DNA of 64,000 nt from Niastella sp. (lineage in GTDB: Bacteria > Bacteroidota > Bacteroidia > Chitinophagales > Chitinophagaceae): positions 62,001-126,000 of the forward strand of contig JAGIBF010000004.1 of assembly GCA_017744515.1 (NCBI GenBank), in the 5' to 3' direction. A program made the position numbers and the translations under genes. Below the pieces are notes generated by a model. The model saw only the letters and a program-made list of their open reading frames with translations. It was not told the origin of the DNA and made no database searches. This document shows positions 26,628-35,990 of this stretch, in pieces; position 1 is the first letter of the stretch; the number at the start of each line of letters is the position of its first letter.

Positions 26628-27059
26628 ATGAGTAGTAATGCATTAACCGCCGCCACCGATGCGCAAGCGCTAAAGGGTGGACCTCCCGCTCCCAAGGGCT
26701 ATACCAAATGGTTCGACGTGGTATTTAAAAATGTTATTTTCGATCCTTCCATCCTGCATCGTAAAGAAGCCATAGAGGGCTATTATATCGGTTACCTTAC
26801 CGGTTATAATACGATCAAGCAGAAGAAATATGCCATTCTTTTTGAATGGACCGAAGCGCCCAGCAAGCTGCCTAATTGTAAGGATTTTACTTTGCATGTG
26901 TTTGTTACCCCACCGCCTGTGTTTATCCGGAAGGGAACAAAGTCGCTGGCCTCGGGCGAAGCTCTTTTGGCTGCGCCTGTTACCACCATGGGTGACCCCG
27001 ATGATGACCGGGAAATCGATCCACCACCGCCGCCACCGCCGCCACCACCTACTATGTAA
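26628..27059 (+). CDS. Small protein with polyproline tail, unknown function
   Basis: The 143-residue protein is called from the ATG at 26628; the longer in-frame start at 26571 would add a non-conserved basic stretch. There is no signal peptide. The central part is strand-rich and aromatic (KWFDVVFKNVIFDPS, EGYYIGYLTGYNTI, YAILFEWTE). The C-terminus is acidic, then carries ten consecutive prolines before Thr-Met. Polyproline runs slow ribosomes and call for EF-P, and can act as binding ligands. It is divergent from the duplicated-domain gene and 186 bp upstream of the TPR-CHAT gene, with a terminator between. Confidence 0.55.
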   Translation: MSSNALTAATDAQALKGGPPAPKGYTKWFDVVFKNVIFDPSILHRKEAIEGYYIGYLTGYNTIKQKKYAILFEWTEAPSKLPNCKDFTLHVFVTPPPVFIRKGTKSLASGEALLAAPVTTMGDPDDDREIDPPPPPPPPPPTM

Positions 27060-27090
27060 ACGATATTAGAACAGAGAAAGGCGATAGAAA

Positions 27091-27140
27091 GTCCCGGCAA
27101 TGCAGCTTGCTGAAAGCTGTTTGCCGGGACTGTGTGTTTT
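27091..27140 (+). terminator. Intrinsic terminator after the polyproline gene
   Basis: GTCCCGGCAA (27091-27100) pairs with TTGCCGGGAC (27121-27130), with an inner GCAGCTT/AAGCTGT helix. It is followed by TGTGTGTTTT. Confidence 0.75.
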
Positions 27141-27152
27141 GGGTGTTTTCTT

Positions 27153-27196
27153 TTCGACAACACTTCGACAACACTTCGACGGCCCTTCGACAGGCT
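27153..27196. repeat. 11-bp-period array of TTCGAC units
   Basis: Four units start at 27153, 27164, 27175 and 27186: TTCGACAACAC twice, then TTCGACGGCCC and TTCGACAGGCT. The last unit merges into CTTCGACAGGCTCAGGGTGA, a hairpin-forming sequence that resembles widespread bacterial intergenic repeats. It lies 49 bp upstream of the TPR-CHAT gene. Confidence 0.6.
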
Positions 27197-27245
27197 CAGG
27201 GTGACGGTGGTAACGATGTGTTTTTATTAACTACCTTTAACTGCC

Positions 27246-30065
27246 ATGTTAAAGTTCGTCGTCTTTGTTATTAGTAGCCTGCTCCTTACTGCTGGACTGA
27301 AGGGTCAATGTCCTGACAGGGACTCTCTGTGGCGGCAGATCAACAGGTTGAAGGATTATCCTTACCCTTATGACTCGACGAGGGCTGAATTGCTGGCTCT
27401 GGAAAAGAAGATGATAGCCTGTCCTTATGCCCAGGATTCAGTGCGGGTGTTGTTGCTCCGGTCTATTGCCAATACCTGGTATTATCAAAAAAACTATCTC
27501 AACGCAATCCGTTATTTTCAACAGGCGACCTCTCTGATCAGGCGGGTGCCCAATAATCCTGCGGTAGATGAACGGGAGCTGCTCCGGACCTATTACTGGA
27601 TTGCCGATTCGTATCAAAAGATCAACAATATACCGGAAAGGATAAAGGCGCTCGACAGTTGTATTTATGTAAGCCGGCGGCTCAATTATACCACTGCTTC
27701 GACCCTGACCACACTTTACTACCGGGGGGAGTATTTCTTCAACATGGGCGATTATCACCATTGCATCGATTTCTTTGGCGAATGCAAAACAAAAGCGATC
27801 CGGTTTCTTCCTTTTGCCGAAAGCCGCCGGGATAGTACGCTGGCTATTGGCTGTGCATTCAGCAGCTTTGTGTGGCATGTCAATGCGCTTATCAGGTTGA
27901 AGCGGTATGATGAAGCAGAGGTTTTGCTGAACAGTGAGGTCAACGCATCCGCTACCAGCAGTTTCGTCGCCTACAAGGGTATCTTTTATGGCCTTCGGGC
28001 GGAAATGGAATTGCATAAGGGCAATTATGATCAATCTATTAAAACTTTCCGGCAAGCGCTTTCCGTGGAGCAGCGGCCATTTGGGCGTAAGCAGCTGCTC
28101 AATACCATGGCGAGTGAAGTGTATTTCAGGCATTATAAAAACTATAAGAAAGCATTGTCGTTGTTCAGGGAAGCGTTGGCCCATGATAATACTGACAGTT
28201 CTTATTTTACTGTAGACTCGGCAGAGTCGATGAATATCTGGGCCAATATGGCTGAAGTGTATGTGCAGCAGGGAATGTATGACACGGCTTTCAGGTGTTT
28301 TCGCAAAGCTTTGGATTTTATCAGACCGGGCATCAGTATGGCCGAGATCGTAAACAGCCCCACGGAGACTTTTGTAAAGTATAAAAAGATCCATTATCTC
28401 ACCGGCCTGCTGACTGAACAGGGCGATACCTGGCGGAAGCAGTATGCCCGGTCGGGCAATGCAGGGGATCTGCGTACGGCTATCGATATTTTTAAAAGGG
28501 CCGATCAGTTGGTTAACCGTATCAAGGGGGAGCAATCGAACCTCAACTCCAAATTATTCTGGCGCAGCAACAGTCATGGGTTGTATGAACATGCGTTGGA
28601 GGCCTGCTATGACTCCCGCAACACAGTGGATGCTTTTTACTTTTTTGAGAAAAGCCGGGCTGTATTGCTGAACGATCAACTGGCGGAGCAGCGCTGGATG
28701 GGAGAGCAGGATATCCTGGAGCAAACGCAGGCTACACAACGGCTCAATATCCTTACGCGGGAGCTGGACAACCGGCAGCTGTCTGCCTCCGACCGTGCTA
28801 CTAAGGAGGCTGAAAAAGCGAATACGCAGCAGCAACTTAGTATGCTGACGAACTCCATCAAGGCGCGCAACCCATTCTATTATCAAAGTTTCCTCGATAC
28901 CAATTTTGTGAACCTGCAACAGGTGCGGCAGTCGATCCTGAAAGATCACCAGGGGCTGGTGGAGATCTTTTCCGGCGACAGTGCGGTGTATGTGATGATC
29001 ATTACTGCAAAGGACGCCCGCTTCCGGAAGATCGACAAGTTGCTGTATGACAGCCTCGCCAACCAGTTTATCGGCTATCTTACCGACTACAACAAGCAGA
29101 ACACCGATTTCGATACTTTTACGCAAGTATCGCACAGCCTGTACCAGCTGATCTTTCAAGGTGATGTGATCCCTCCGGGGCGATTGATCATTTCTCCCGA
29201 CGGCCGTTATTTTCCTTTTGAAGCGCTGGTTACGCGCATGAGCCCGGTCAATTATTTGCTGAAAGATTATGCGATCAGCTATACTTATTCTGCCCGCTAT
29301 TTGCTGAATGACTTTGCGGCTGTTACCAATAAAAAAGCCAAACCTTTCATGGGGTTTGCGCCGGTGCAATATGCAGGTACCCGGCTTCCCGCATTGAAAG
29401 AAAGTGACCGCTCGCTGAATGCCCTGACGGATTATTTTGGCTCTGCAGATAATTTTACCGGCAGGGAAGCATCGCGCAATAACTTTCTCCGGCACTTTGC
29501 CGATTACCGGGTGATCCAGTTGTATACGCATGCCATGGATAACATGCAGGGTGAGCCCGTGATCTATTTTGCCGATTCTTTACTGTATCTATCAGACCTG
29601 GTGAGTGATAAAAAGCCCGCAACCAGCCTTGTAGTGTTGTCGGCGTGCGAGACTGGTAACGGTAAGTTTTACCAGGGAGAGGGGGTGTTCAGTTTCAACC
29701 GGGGATTTGCTGCTCTGGGCATTCCGGCTGCTATTACCAACTTGTGGAAGGCTGAGGATAAGAAAACTTATGCGCTGACTACTGCTTTTTATAAATACCT
29801 GGCAGCGGGAGAGCCTGCCGACGTGGCGTTGCAACATGCCAAGCTGGAATTTATGGCCACTTCTAAAGAAAATGCACTGCCTTATTGCTGGGCAGTGCCT
29901 GTGTTGACGGGGAAGGTAACTGTGCTGCCGGAGCAAACGACTACTGCCTGGTGGCTATTATTGCCGGCCATTGCGCTGGCCCTGATCGTGGTGGTCGTTG
30001 TCTATCGCTGGTGGCGTGGCAGGAGGGCGGCGCGCTCCTTTTTGCAGCAGCCTGTGGTTGAATAA
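27246..30065 (+). CDS. Envelope-anchored TPR-CHAT protein (caspase-like peptidase family)
   Basis: The 939-residue protein has a signal peptide (ending LKGQC), tetratricopeptide-type helical repeats at about 50-450, a helical linker at 450-560, and a CHAT domain at about 560-890. The catalytic dyad is visible as His762 in VIQLYTHAMDN and Cys801 in VVLSACETGNGKFYQGEG, followed by the family motif ITNLWKAEDKKTYALTTAFY. A C-terminal transmembrane helix (about 900-921) with a basic tail RWWRGRRAARS puts the TPR and CHAT parts outside the cytoplasm. CHAT proteins are cysteine peptidases of clan CD, often triggered through partner binding to their TPRs. The sigma factor and its membrane partner lie just downstream. 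Confidence 0.88.
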   Translation: MLKFVVFVISSLLLTAGLKGQCPDRDSLWRQINRLKDYPYPYDSTRAELLALEKKMIACPYAQDSVRVLLLRSIANTWYYQKNYLNAIRYFQQATSLIRRVPNNPAVDERELLRTYYWIADSYQKINNIPERIKALDSCIYVSRRLNYTTASTLTTLYYRGEYFFNMGDYHHCIDFFGECKTKAIRFLPFAESRRDSTLAIGCAFSSFVWHVNALIRLKRYDEAEVLLNSEVNASATSSFVAYKGIFYGLRAEMELHKGNYDQSIKTFRQALSVEQRPFGRKQLLNTMASEVYFRHYKNYKKALSLFREALAHDNTDSSYFTVDSAESMNIWANMAEVYVQQGMYDTAFRCFRKALDFIRPGISMAEIVNSPTETFVKYKKIHYLTGLLTEQGDTWRKQYARSGNAGDLRTAIDIFKRADQLVNRIKGEQSNLNSKLFWRSNSHGLYEHALEACYDSRNTVDAFYFFEKSRAVLLNDQLAEQRWMGEQDILEQTQATQRLNILTRELDNRQLSASDRATKEAEKANTQQQLSMLTNSIKARNPFYYQSFLDTNFVNLQQVRQSILKDHQGLVEIFSGDSAVYVMIITAKDARFRKIDKLLYDSLANQFIGYLTDYNKQNTDFDTFTQVSHSLYQLIFQGDVIPPGRLIISPDGRYFPFEALVTRMSPVNYLLKDYAISYTYSARYLLNDFAAVTNKKAKPFMGFAPVQYAGTRLPALKESDRSLNALTDYFGSADNFTGREASRNNFLRHFADYRVIQLYTHAMDNMQGEPVIYFADSLLYLSDLVSDKKPATSLVVLSACETGNGKFYQGEGVFSFNRGFAALGIPAAITNLWKAEDKKTYALTTAFYKYLAAGEPADVALQHAKLEFMATSKENALPYCWAVPVLTGKVTVLPEQTTTAWWLLLPAIALALIVVVVVYRWWRGRRAARSFLQQPVVE

Positions 30066-30072
30066 TGGGTTA

Positions 30073-30282
30073 TTAAGTAACGGGTGTGATCTTGCGCAAC
30101 AACTCCTTAATGGCGATGATCTGTTTGCAGATGGCCTGTATCTCATGGGGGTGCTCCAATATATTCAACCGGTTCAACTCTTCTTCCAGTTGTTTCATCC
30201 TGGCAAGGTGGTAAACCTGCTGGGCTTCCCGTGAATCGAACGGCACTGTATCGTCACTAAGATGCATGTTTTGCACTTTCAT
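30073..30282 (-). CDS. Small coiled-coil protein, unknown function
   Basis: The 69-residue protein is called from the ATG at 30282; the in-frame upstream start at 30330 would add 16 residues. The sequence is mostly a charged helix (LARMKQLEEELNRLNILE, then EIQAICKQIIAIKELLRKI), predicted to form a coiled coil. It converges with the TPR-CHAT gene with a 7-bp gap and is divergent from the sigma factor gene. Being a small free-standing helix between a protease and a sigma factor, it could be a regulator or substrate, but that is speculation. Confidence 0.45.
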   Translation of the reverse strand: MKVQNMHLSDDTVPFDSREAQQVYHLARMKQLEEELNRLNILEHPHEIQAICKQIIAIKELLRKITPVT

Positions 30283-30365
30283 AGAAGATAGTCTTATTGC
30301 TACGTTGGTTAATGTGCCCCGGCTTCTCACCGGGTTTACTGTTTTATTGCGCTTTGAAACGGGCT

Positions 30366-30396
30366 ATAAAGCCCCACGCAGAAGCGGGGGCTTTAT
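30366..30396. terminator. Hairpin with ATAAAGCCCC / GGGGCTTTAT stem
   Basis: A perfect 10-bp inverted repeat (30366-30375 with 30387-30396) around an 11-nt loop. It lies between divergent genes, where no terminator is expected. It could insulate the two promoters or end an unannotated small transcript. The U tract is short on both strands. Confidence 0.5.
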
Positions 30397-30572
30397 GTTA
30401 TAGCACTGCAAATCCCTGCCGCGCAGTTATTTTAAATTGTCATTATCTGGTAAATTGTTCTCTACAGGAATATTGAGATACGCGGTTTTAGCATGGATAG
30501 ATAGCTAAGTAGTCGCGGGGGTTAGTCCGATCTTATTTGATTAGACGCAGCATTTGTAGTGGGGGAAACAGG

Positions 30573-30602
30573 TTGCTCGAATTATTTTTGGGCATATTTT
30601 TG
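30573..30602 (+). promoter_or_regulatory. Promoter of the sigma factor operon
   Basis: A -33 TTG (30573-30575) is followed after 19 nt by TATTTTTG (30595-30602), an exact TAnnTTTG match at the usual Bacteroidota spacing, 30 nt upstream of the start codon. A second TATTTTTG lies at 30583-30590. Confidence 0.55.
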
Positions 30603-30632
30603 GTATCTTACAGGCAACTGCCGCATTCTATA

Positions 30633-31223
30633 ATGAACGAGTCTAAAAATTTACCTGTTGCCGATCTCCGGATCATCGAAAGTCTCACCCGTGGCGGCAT
30701 AAACAGACGAAAAGGGGAGGAGGAGCTGTTTACTACATATATGTATTTTATACATGAAGGAACGCGTAAACACTCGCTCACGGAGGACGAAGCCTTTGAT
30801 GCTTACTCCGATACGATCCTCACAGCCATCGAAAAGATCTCCGACGGAACTTTTGAACGGGCCTCTTCTTTAAAAACCTGGTTGTACAAAATTTTTCATA
30901 ACAAAAGCGTTGACCTGTTACGCAAAAGGACGACTAATAAGAATAAGGTGCATCAAACGGTCGATATCACGGACATGTTGGTTCATGTCTCGGATGCTGC
31001 GAAGACCATCGTGCAAAAACTGGCAGATCAAGCGGATGAAGCACTGTTGAGGCAACGGCTGACGGAGGTAGGGATTACCTGCCACCAGTTGCTACAGCTC
31101 TCGGCAGAAGGACACACAGACAAGGAAATAGCTGCACTGATGGAGTACAAAACAGCCGATGTGGTAAAAACCAGCAGGCTACGTTGCCTGGAAAAACTGC
31201 GCCGATTATACAAACCGACATAA
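30633..31223 (+). CDS. ECF-like RNA polymerase sigma factor
   Basis: The 196-residue protein is called from the ATG at 30633, which gives MNESKNLPVADLRIIESL. Region 2 is seen around EDEAFDAYSDTILTAIEKI and LKTWLYKIFHNKSVDLLRKR, the typical core-binding and -10 recognition helix. Region 4 follows as CHQLLQLSAEGHTDKEIAAL and KTSRLRCLEKLRRLY. The size and two-domain layout fit the extracytoplasmic-function class. It has a good promoter of its own and is followed after 7 nt by a membrane TPR-like protein that could act as its anti-sigma factor. Confidence 0.85.
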   Translation: MNESKNLPVADLRIIESLTRGGINRRKGEEELFTTYMYFIHEGTRKHSLTEDEAFDAYSDTILTAIEKISDGTFERASSLKTWLYKIFHNKSVDLLRKRTTNKNKVHQTVDITDMLVHVSDAAKTIVQKLADQADEALLRQRLTEVGITCHQLLQLSAEGHTDKEIAALMEYKTADVVKTSRLRCLEKLRRLYKPT

Positions 31224-31230
31224 AGGTCAC

Positions 31231-31965
31231 ATGAAACATCTTGCGTACATAGACGACTACTTCAAAAGCACTGAGCCGGCTGCCGACAGCCGCGAATTCG
31301 AGCAAAAGCTGCTGGATGACACTTCCTTTGCGGAAGAAGTAGCTTTTTACCTCACTACTCAACGGTTATTACAGGAAAAAGCCCGGAACGAAAAGATAGA
31401 GCGGTTCAGAGAGCTGTACGAACAACAAACGGTGTCTTCGTCGCCATTGCGGGTAGTAAGGCCCATCAACCGTATCTGGCGCTATGTAGCTGCTGCTGCT
31501 GTTATTGTGGGATTGATATTTACGATCAACTTACTGCTGCCTGTGTCCAAGCAACAAATGGCTGACCGCTATATTCAGCAGGAGTTGGTGGACCTCGACG
31601 TTTCCATGAACAGCACAATAGACAGTGTTCAGGCGATGCGCGACCTGTACAACCAGGGCAAGCTTAGTGAATCGCTGGCCATGTCTGAGGCTATTATAAA
31701 TAATAATGGTGGCAACCTGAAGGCGCTTGAGTATGCAGGTGTTATCAATTTGCGGTTGCAAAAATACGATGAGGCATTGCGCTGGTTCAAACAATTATCC
31801 GAACAAAAAGCTTTCTCCAATAAAGGTGTTTTTTATCAAGCTGTTACACTCATGAAACGCAACCAGCCAGGTGATCTGTCACTTGCCAGGACATTACTGG
31901 ACGAAGTGGTGAAGAAAGACCTGGATGGAAAAGCGTTTGCTGAAAAATGGTTGGAAAAGTGGTAG
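31231..31965 (+). CDS. Single-span membrane protein with TPR-like domain, putative anti-sigma partner
   Basis: The 244-residue protein has an N-terminal acidic/helical cytoplasmic part (1-80) and one transmembrane helix at about 83-105 (YVAAAAVIVGLIFTINLLL). The C-terminal extracytoplasmic part holds at least one TPR-type hairpin (GNLKALEYAGVINLRLQKY, then DEALRWFKQLSEQ). It begins 7 nt after the sigma factor, the usual position of an anti-sigma gene, although no zinc-finger anti-sigma motif is visible. Its periplasmic domain could face the CHAT protease encoded upstream. The anti-sigma role is inferred from position and topology. Confidence 0.7.
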   Translation: MKHLAYIDDYFKSTEPAADSREFEQKLLDDTSFAEEVAFYLTTQRLLQEKARNEKIERFRELYEQQTVSSSPLRVVRPINRIWRYVAAAAVIVGLIFTINLLLPVSKQQMADRYIQQELVDLDVSMNSTIDSVQAMRDLYNQGKLSESLAMSEAIINNNGGNLKALEYAGVINLRLQKYDEALRWFKQLSEQKAFSNKGVFYQAVTLMKRNQPGDLSLARTLLDEVVKKDLDGKAFAEKWLEKW

Positions 31966-31967
31966 TA

Positions 31968-33038
31968 TTATAACAAGCCGGAGGCTTGTAAATAGCCCTC
32001 ACCAGCGGGACGCTGGCGAGTGTTCGCTAAAAAAGCATGAATCTCCTTCTCTATAATTTCAAACTCCAGCAGGAATCCATCGTGTCCATACAGTGAATTG
32101 ATCACTGCGAGTCTGGCGCCCGGTATGTGTTGCGCCAGGTATTGTTGTTCGGATACGGGGAATAGAATATCTGTTTCGATACCAATTACAAGTGTTTTGG
32201 CTGTAATAGACTGCAGCGCGGTGGGGGCGTCGTTCCTTCTTCTTCCCACGTGATGACTGTCCATGCTGGCGCTCAGGTGATGATAGCTGAAAGCATTAAA
32301 GCGTTTAGCCAGTTTTTCTCCCTGGTATTGCTGGTAGGAGCCTGCTTTGTATTGTCCTACGGTGTAGGGCGCATCATCGCTTTGGAACAGGTCATAGGTT
32401 TGATAATGCCGGTAGGAGAGCAGGGCTACACTACGCGCTACCTTCATTCCTGCTGTTCCTGCTTCCGGTGTGCTTTGTTGCCAGGTCGGATCTGCTTCTA
32501 TACAGGAACGTTGTGTTGCGTTGAATGCTTTGCCCCAGGCCGAATGAAAGGCATTGGTTGCAATGGGTATAATGTATTCAAAAGCCTCCGGTTCTTCGAT
32601 GGCCCATTCCAGCAACTGCTGTCCACCCATGGAGCCGCCAATGCCAATATGAATCTGGTCGATGCTCAGGTGTTGGCGCAATGGCTGATAAGCGTGTACC
32701 ATGTCGCGTATGGTGAATGCCGGGAAATCATGGTAGTACAATTCTTCACTGTTAGGCTTTTTCTCCAGCGGTCCAACGCTGCCATAACAACTGCCCGGCA
32801 TGTTTACGCAAACGATGAAATACTGTTCCGGGTCGAATAGTTTCGACGGGCCTACCAATCCCGGCCACCAACTGGCTGCATCGCTGTTGGCGGTTAGGGC
32901 ATGGAATATCCATACTACGTTGTTGCGTTGTGCATTCAGGGCGCCGTAGGTATGATAAGCAAGTTGATAACCCGCGAGGGTAATACCGCTTTCCAGTGTA
33001 AATGGCTTGCGGTATTCAAATAATTGATGATCGCTCAT
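31968..33038 (-). CDS. metX: Homoserine O-acetyltransferase
   Basis: The 356-residue alpha/beta-hydrolase transfers an acyl group from acyl-CoA to homoserine in methionine synthesis. Motifs include LAYHTYGALNAQRNNVV, the start of the active-site region GPSKLFDPEQYFIVCVN, the nucleophile elbow GIGGSMGGQQLLEW with Ser136, the acid in GIETDILFPVSEQ and the His in LYGHDGFLLEFE. The last 20 or so residues (TRQRPAGEGYLQASGLL) are encoded by a double palindrome that appears repeat-derived, so the native C-terminus may have been replaced. It lies downstream of metY on the same strand with a hairpin between. Confidence 0.92.
   Translation of the reverse strand: MSDHQLFEYRKPFTLESGITLAGYQLAYHTYGALNAQRNNVVWIFHALTANSDAASWWPGLVGPSKLFDPEQYFIVCVNMPGSCYGSVGPLEKKPNSEELYYHDFPAFTIRDMVHAYQPLRQHLSIDQIHIGIGGSMGGQQLLEWAIEEPEAFEYIIPIATNAFHSAWGKAFNATQRSCIEADPTWQQSTPEAGTAGMKVARSVALLSYRHYQTYDLFQSDDAPYTVGQYKAGSYQQYQGEKLAKRFNAFSYHHLSASMDSHHVGRRRNDAPTALQSITAKTLVIGIETDILFPVSEQQYLAQHIPGARLAVINSLYGHDGFLLEFEIIEKEIHAFLANTRQRPAGEGYLQASGLL
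31974..32016. repeat. REP-like double palindrome inside the metX 3' end
   Basis: CAAGCC-GGA-GGCTTG (31974-31988) and CCAGCG-GGA-CGCTGG (32002-32016) are both perfect palindromes with the same GGA loop, 13 bp apart. The related element at 42057-42102 has the same order of two palindromes and the shared tail CGCTGGCGA. Confidence 0.6.
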
Positions 33039-33060
33039 GTTCAGTCACTGCGTTACTGGG

Positions 33061-33097
33061 AAAAAGGGCCACCCCACATGGAGAGATGTGGGATGGC
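33061..33097 (-). terminator. Hairpin with U tract between metY and metX
   Basis: On the minus strand GCCATCCCACAT pairs with ATGTGGGGTGGC around a short loop and runs into CCTTTTT. It ends metY transcripts, but metX starts only 23 nt later, so it may partly attenuate metX rather than fully separate the genes. Confidence 0.65.
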
Positions 33098-33115
33098 ATG
33101 AGTGGCTCTTTCGAA

Positions 33116-34592
<1,477 letters not shown>

Positions 34593-34656
34593 TTATACTC
34601 TACAATTTATGTAGGATATTAAACCTGTCCAAATAATTTTTACGGATTTGGTTTGA

Positions 34657-34664
34657 CAAATGTA
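34657..34664 (-). promoter_or_regulatory. Candidate -7 box of metY
   Basis: TACATTTG on the minus strand matches TAnnTTTG exactly and would give a leader of about 200 nt before the metY start. No clear -33 box was found. The rest of 34442-34793 contains an imperfect inverted repeat (34742-34761) and no gene. Confidence 0.4.
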
Positions 34665-34793
34665 GGTAGTGCTACAGGCGGGAAAATGTTGTATTGAGTT
34701 GAAGGGTGGTCTTTTTGAGTGGACTGGCGGGGTTATTGATTAGTCGTTCTGCGAACGGACTGACAGTAAGGCCGGGCAGGAATGCTTTGTCAG

Positions 34794-35291
34794 CTAAGCC
34801 GTTTCATCGTCGAAGGCTATGGTTTTGTCACCGCAATGCACACATTCTGTGGCTAATACAAACCAGCTTGTGTCATTCGGCTCTTCAGCATCTCCCGGCA
34901 CTTCAAATCCTACTGAAACTTTGAAATTTGTCTCATTGCAATTGCTGCAGTGATGGATGTCTGCAAATTTCGATTTCTTTTTCTTTTTGAAAAGCCCGTA
35001 ATAGTTTGCAGTATGCTGTTTTGCGTCATAAATGAGGAATGACTCCTGGCTTACAACTGAGGTAGCCTTTACTGCAGCAGGAAATCCGGTTTCTGACGCT
35101 GTATCCGGTAACTGAAGCCGGAAAACCGAGTTGCCGTTTTCAGCGATATCGTAGATCCTGTATGCTGCTTCCCCATGGCCACACCAGCTACCATCGAGCA
35201 GTAAAGCTGCAGGGCCGGTTGATGCTGCTGAAGCGATATATTGTTTGATATAATCGGGAGCGTTATTAATATTCAGGTCAGGAGAAGCCAT
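34794..35291 (-). CDS. Protein with zinc-ribbon-like cysteine pairs, unknown function
   Basis: The 165-residue protein is soluble, without signal peptide. Its C-terminal half holds two CxxC pairs (HHCSNCNETNF and ECVHCGDKTI) separated by about 35 residues, spaced like a zinc ribbon. Between them are a strand-rich segment and the basic run KKKKKSK. The N-terminal half has no recognisable motif. It is followed after 30 bp upstream-to-downstream context by a secreted protein gene on the same strand, but the two share no obvious function. Confidence 0.55.
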   Translation of the reverse strand: MASPDLNINNAPDYIKQYIASAASTGPAALLLDGSWCGHGEAAYRIYDIAENGNSVFRLQLPDTASETGFPAAVKATSVVSQESFLIYDAKQHTANYYGLFKKKKKSKFADIHHCSNCNETNFKVSVGFEVPGDAEEPNDTSWFVLATECVHCGDKTIAFDDETA

Positions 35292-35321
35292 GTTGTATTA
35301 CATTAATTGTACGGGGTTGTC

Positions 35322-35918
35322 TTATCGCGGTGTCATAACTCTTGCGAATGCGTCAGCAATGCGAAGTCTTGCTACCCAGATGGTCGATTTGTTGAGATTT
35401 GTTTCTACAGCTTTTAATATTCCTCCGGACCTTACATTTTTTCCGATAAAGTCGGACGGATTGACCGGAGCCGCATAATCAAAGTATTCAAAACAAAGGA
35501 TGCTTGTTTTGGCATTGTTGGCTGCGATTGTAAAGCCTTGTAATTTACCACTATCATTTTTAGTAAACTGCAGTGAGTTGAAAGCACGGGACGAGCTGTC
35601 GACGCAGGGATGTGCAGACATGACGACATACTGTCCAATGTATTTGTTTGCATTTTTGGTAAAGTCGTCATGCGTCATTTGGCCGAGTGATACCATGCCT
35701 GTTGCTGAAAAAATGTTCATGTAAGTGACAATGCCCCGTAAATCAGAACTATCGTTTTGGGTTGAACTTAAAATCTTGTTTGTCCTGGCAAAAGCTTCTT
35801 TAAATTCTTCTTTCTGTAAAAAAGGGATAACGGTTCTGAAGTCGTCGTAGGTTACGGCTTGTGCATAAGAGCCTGTGGCCAAAAACATGGTAAGCAAAAG
35901 CGCCAGTGTGAGTTTCAT
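35322..35918 (-). CDS. Secreted protein of unknown function
   Basis: The 198-residue protein is called from the ATG at 35918, which places the signal peptide MKLTLALLLTMFLATGSYAQ at the N-terminus; the longer frame to 35966 would bury it. The mature protein includes an OB-fold-like arrangement (YIGQYVVMSAHPCVDSSS, then GFTIAANNAKTSILCFEYFD, and IGKNVRSGGIL), but this resemblance is weak. No family is named. Confidence 0.6.
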   Translation of the reverse strand: MKLTLALLLTMFLATGSYAQAVTYDDFRTVIPFLQKEEFKEAFARTNKILSSTQNDSSDLRGIVTYMNIFSATGMVSLGQMTHDDFTKNANKYIGQYVVMSAHPCVDSSSRAFNSLQFTKNDSGKLQGFTIAANNAKTSILCFEYFDYAAPVNPSDFIGKNVRSGGILKAVETNLNKSTIWVARLRIADAFARVMTPR

Positions 35919-35990
35919 TTCAGTAGTGTGCTGTTTAAAGTTGCACTCAGTTCCGAATATACACATAATTGTTGTGTCTCAGATTGCGCA

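Noticed and set aside
27438..28535. 365-codon minus-strand frame opposite the TPR part of the first CHAT gene
   Set aside because: Antisense shadow of a clear TPR region, without start context or recognisable domain.
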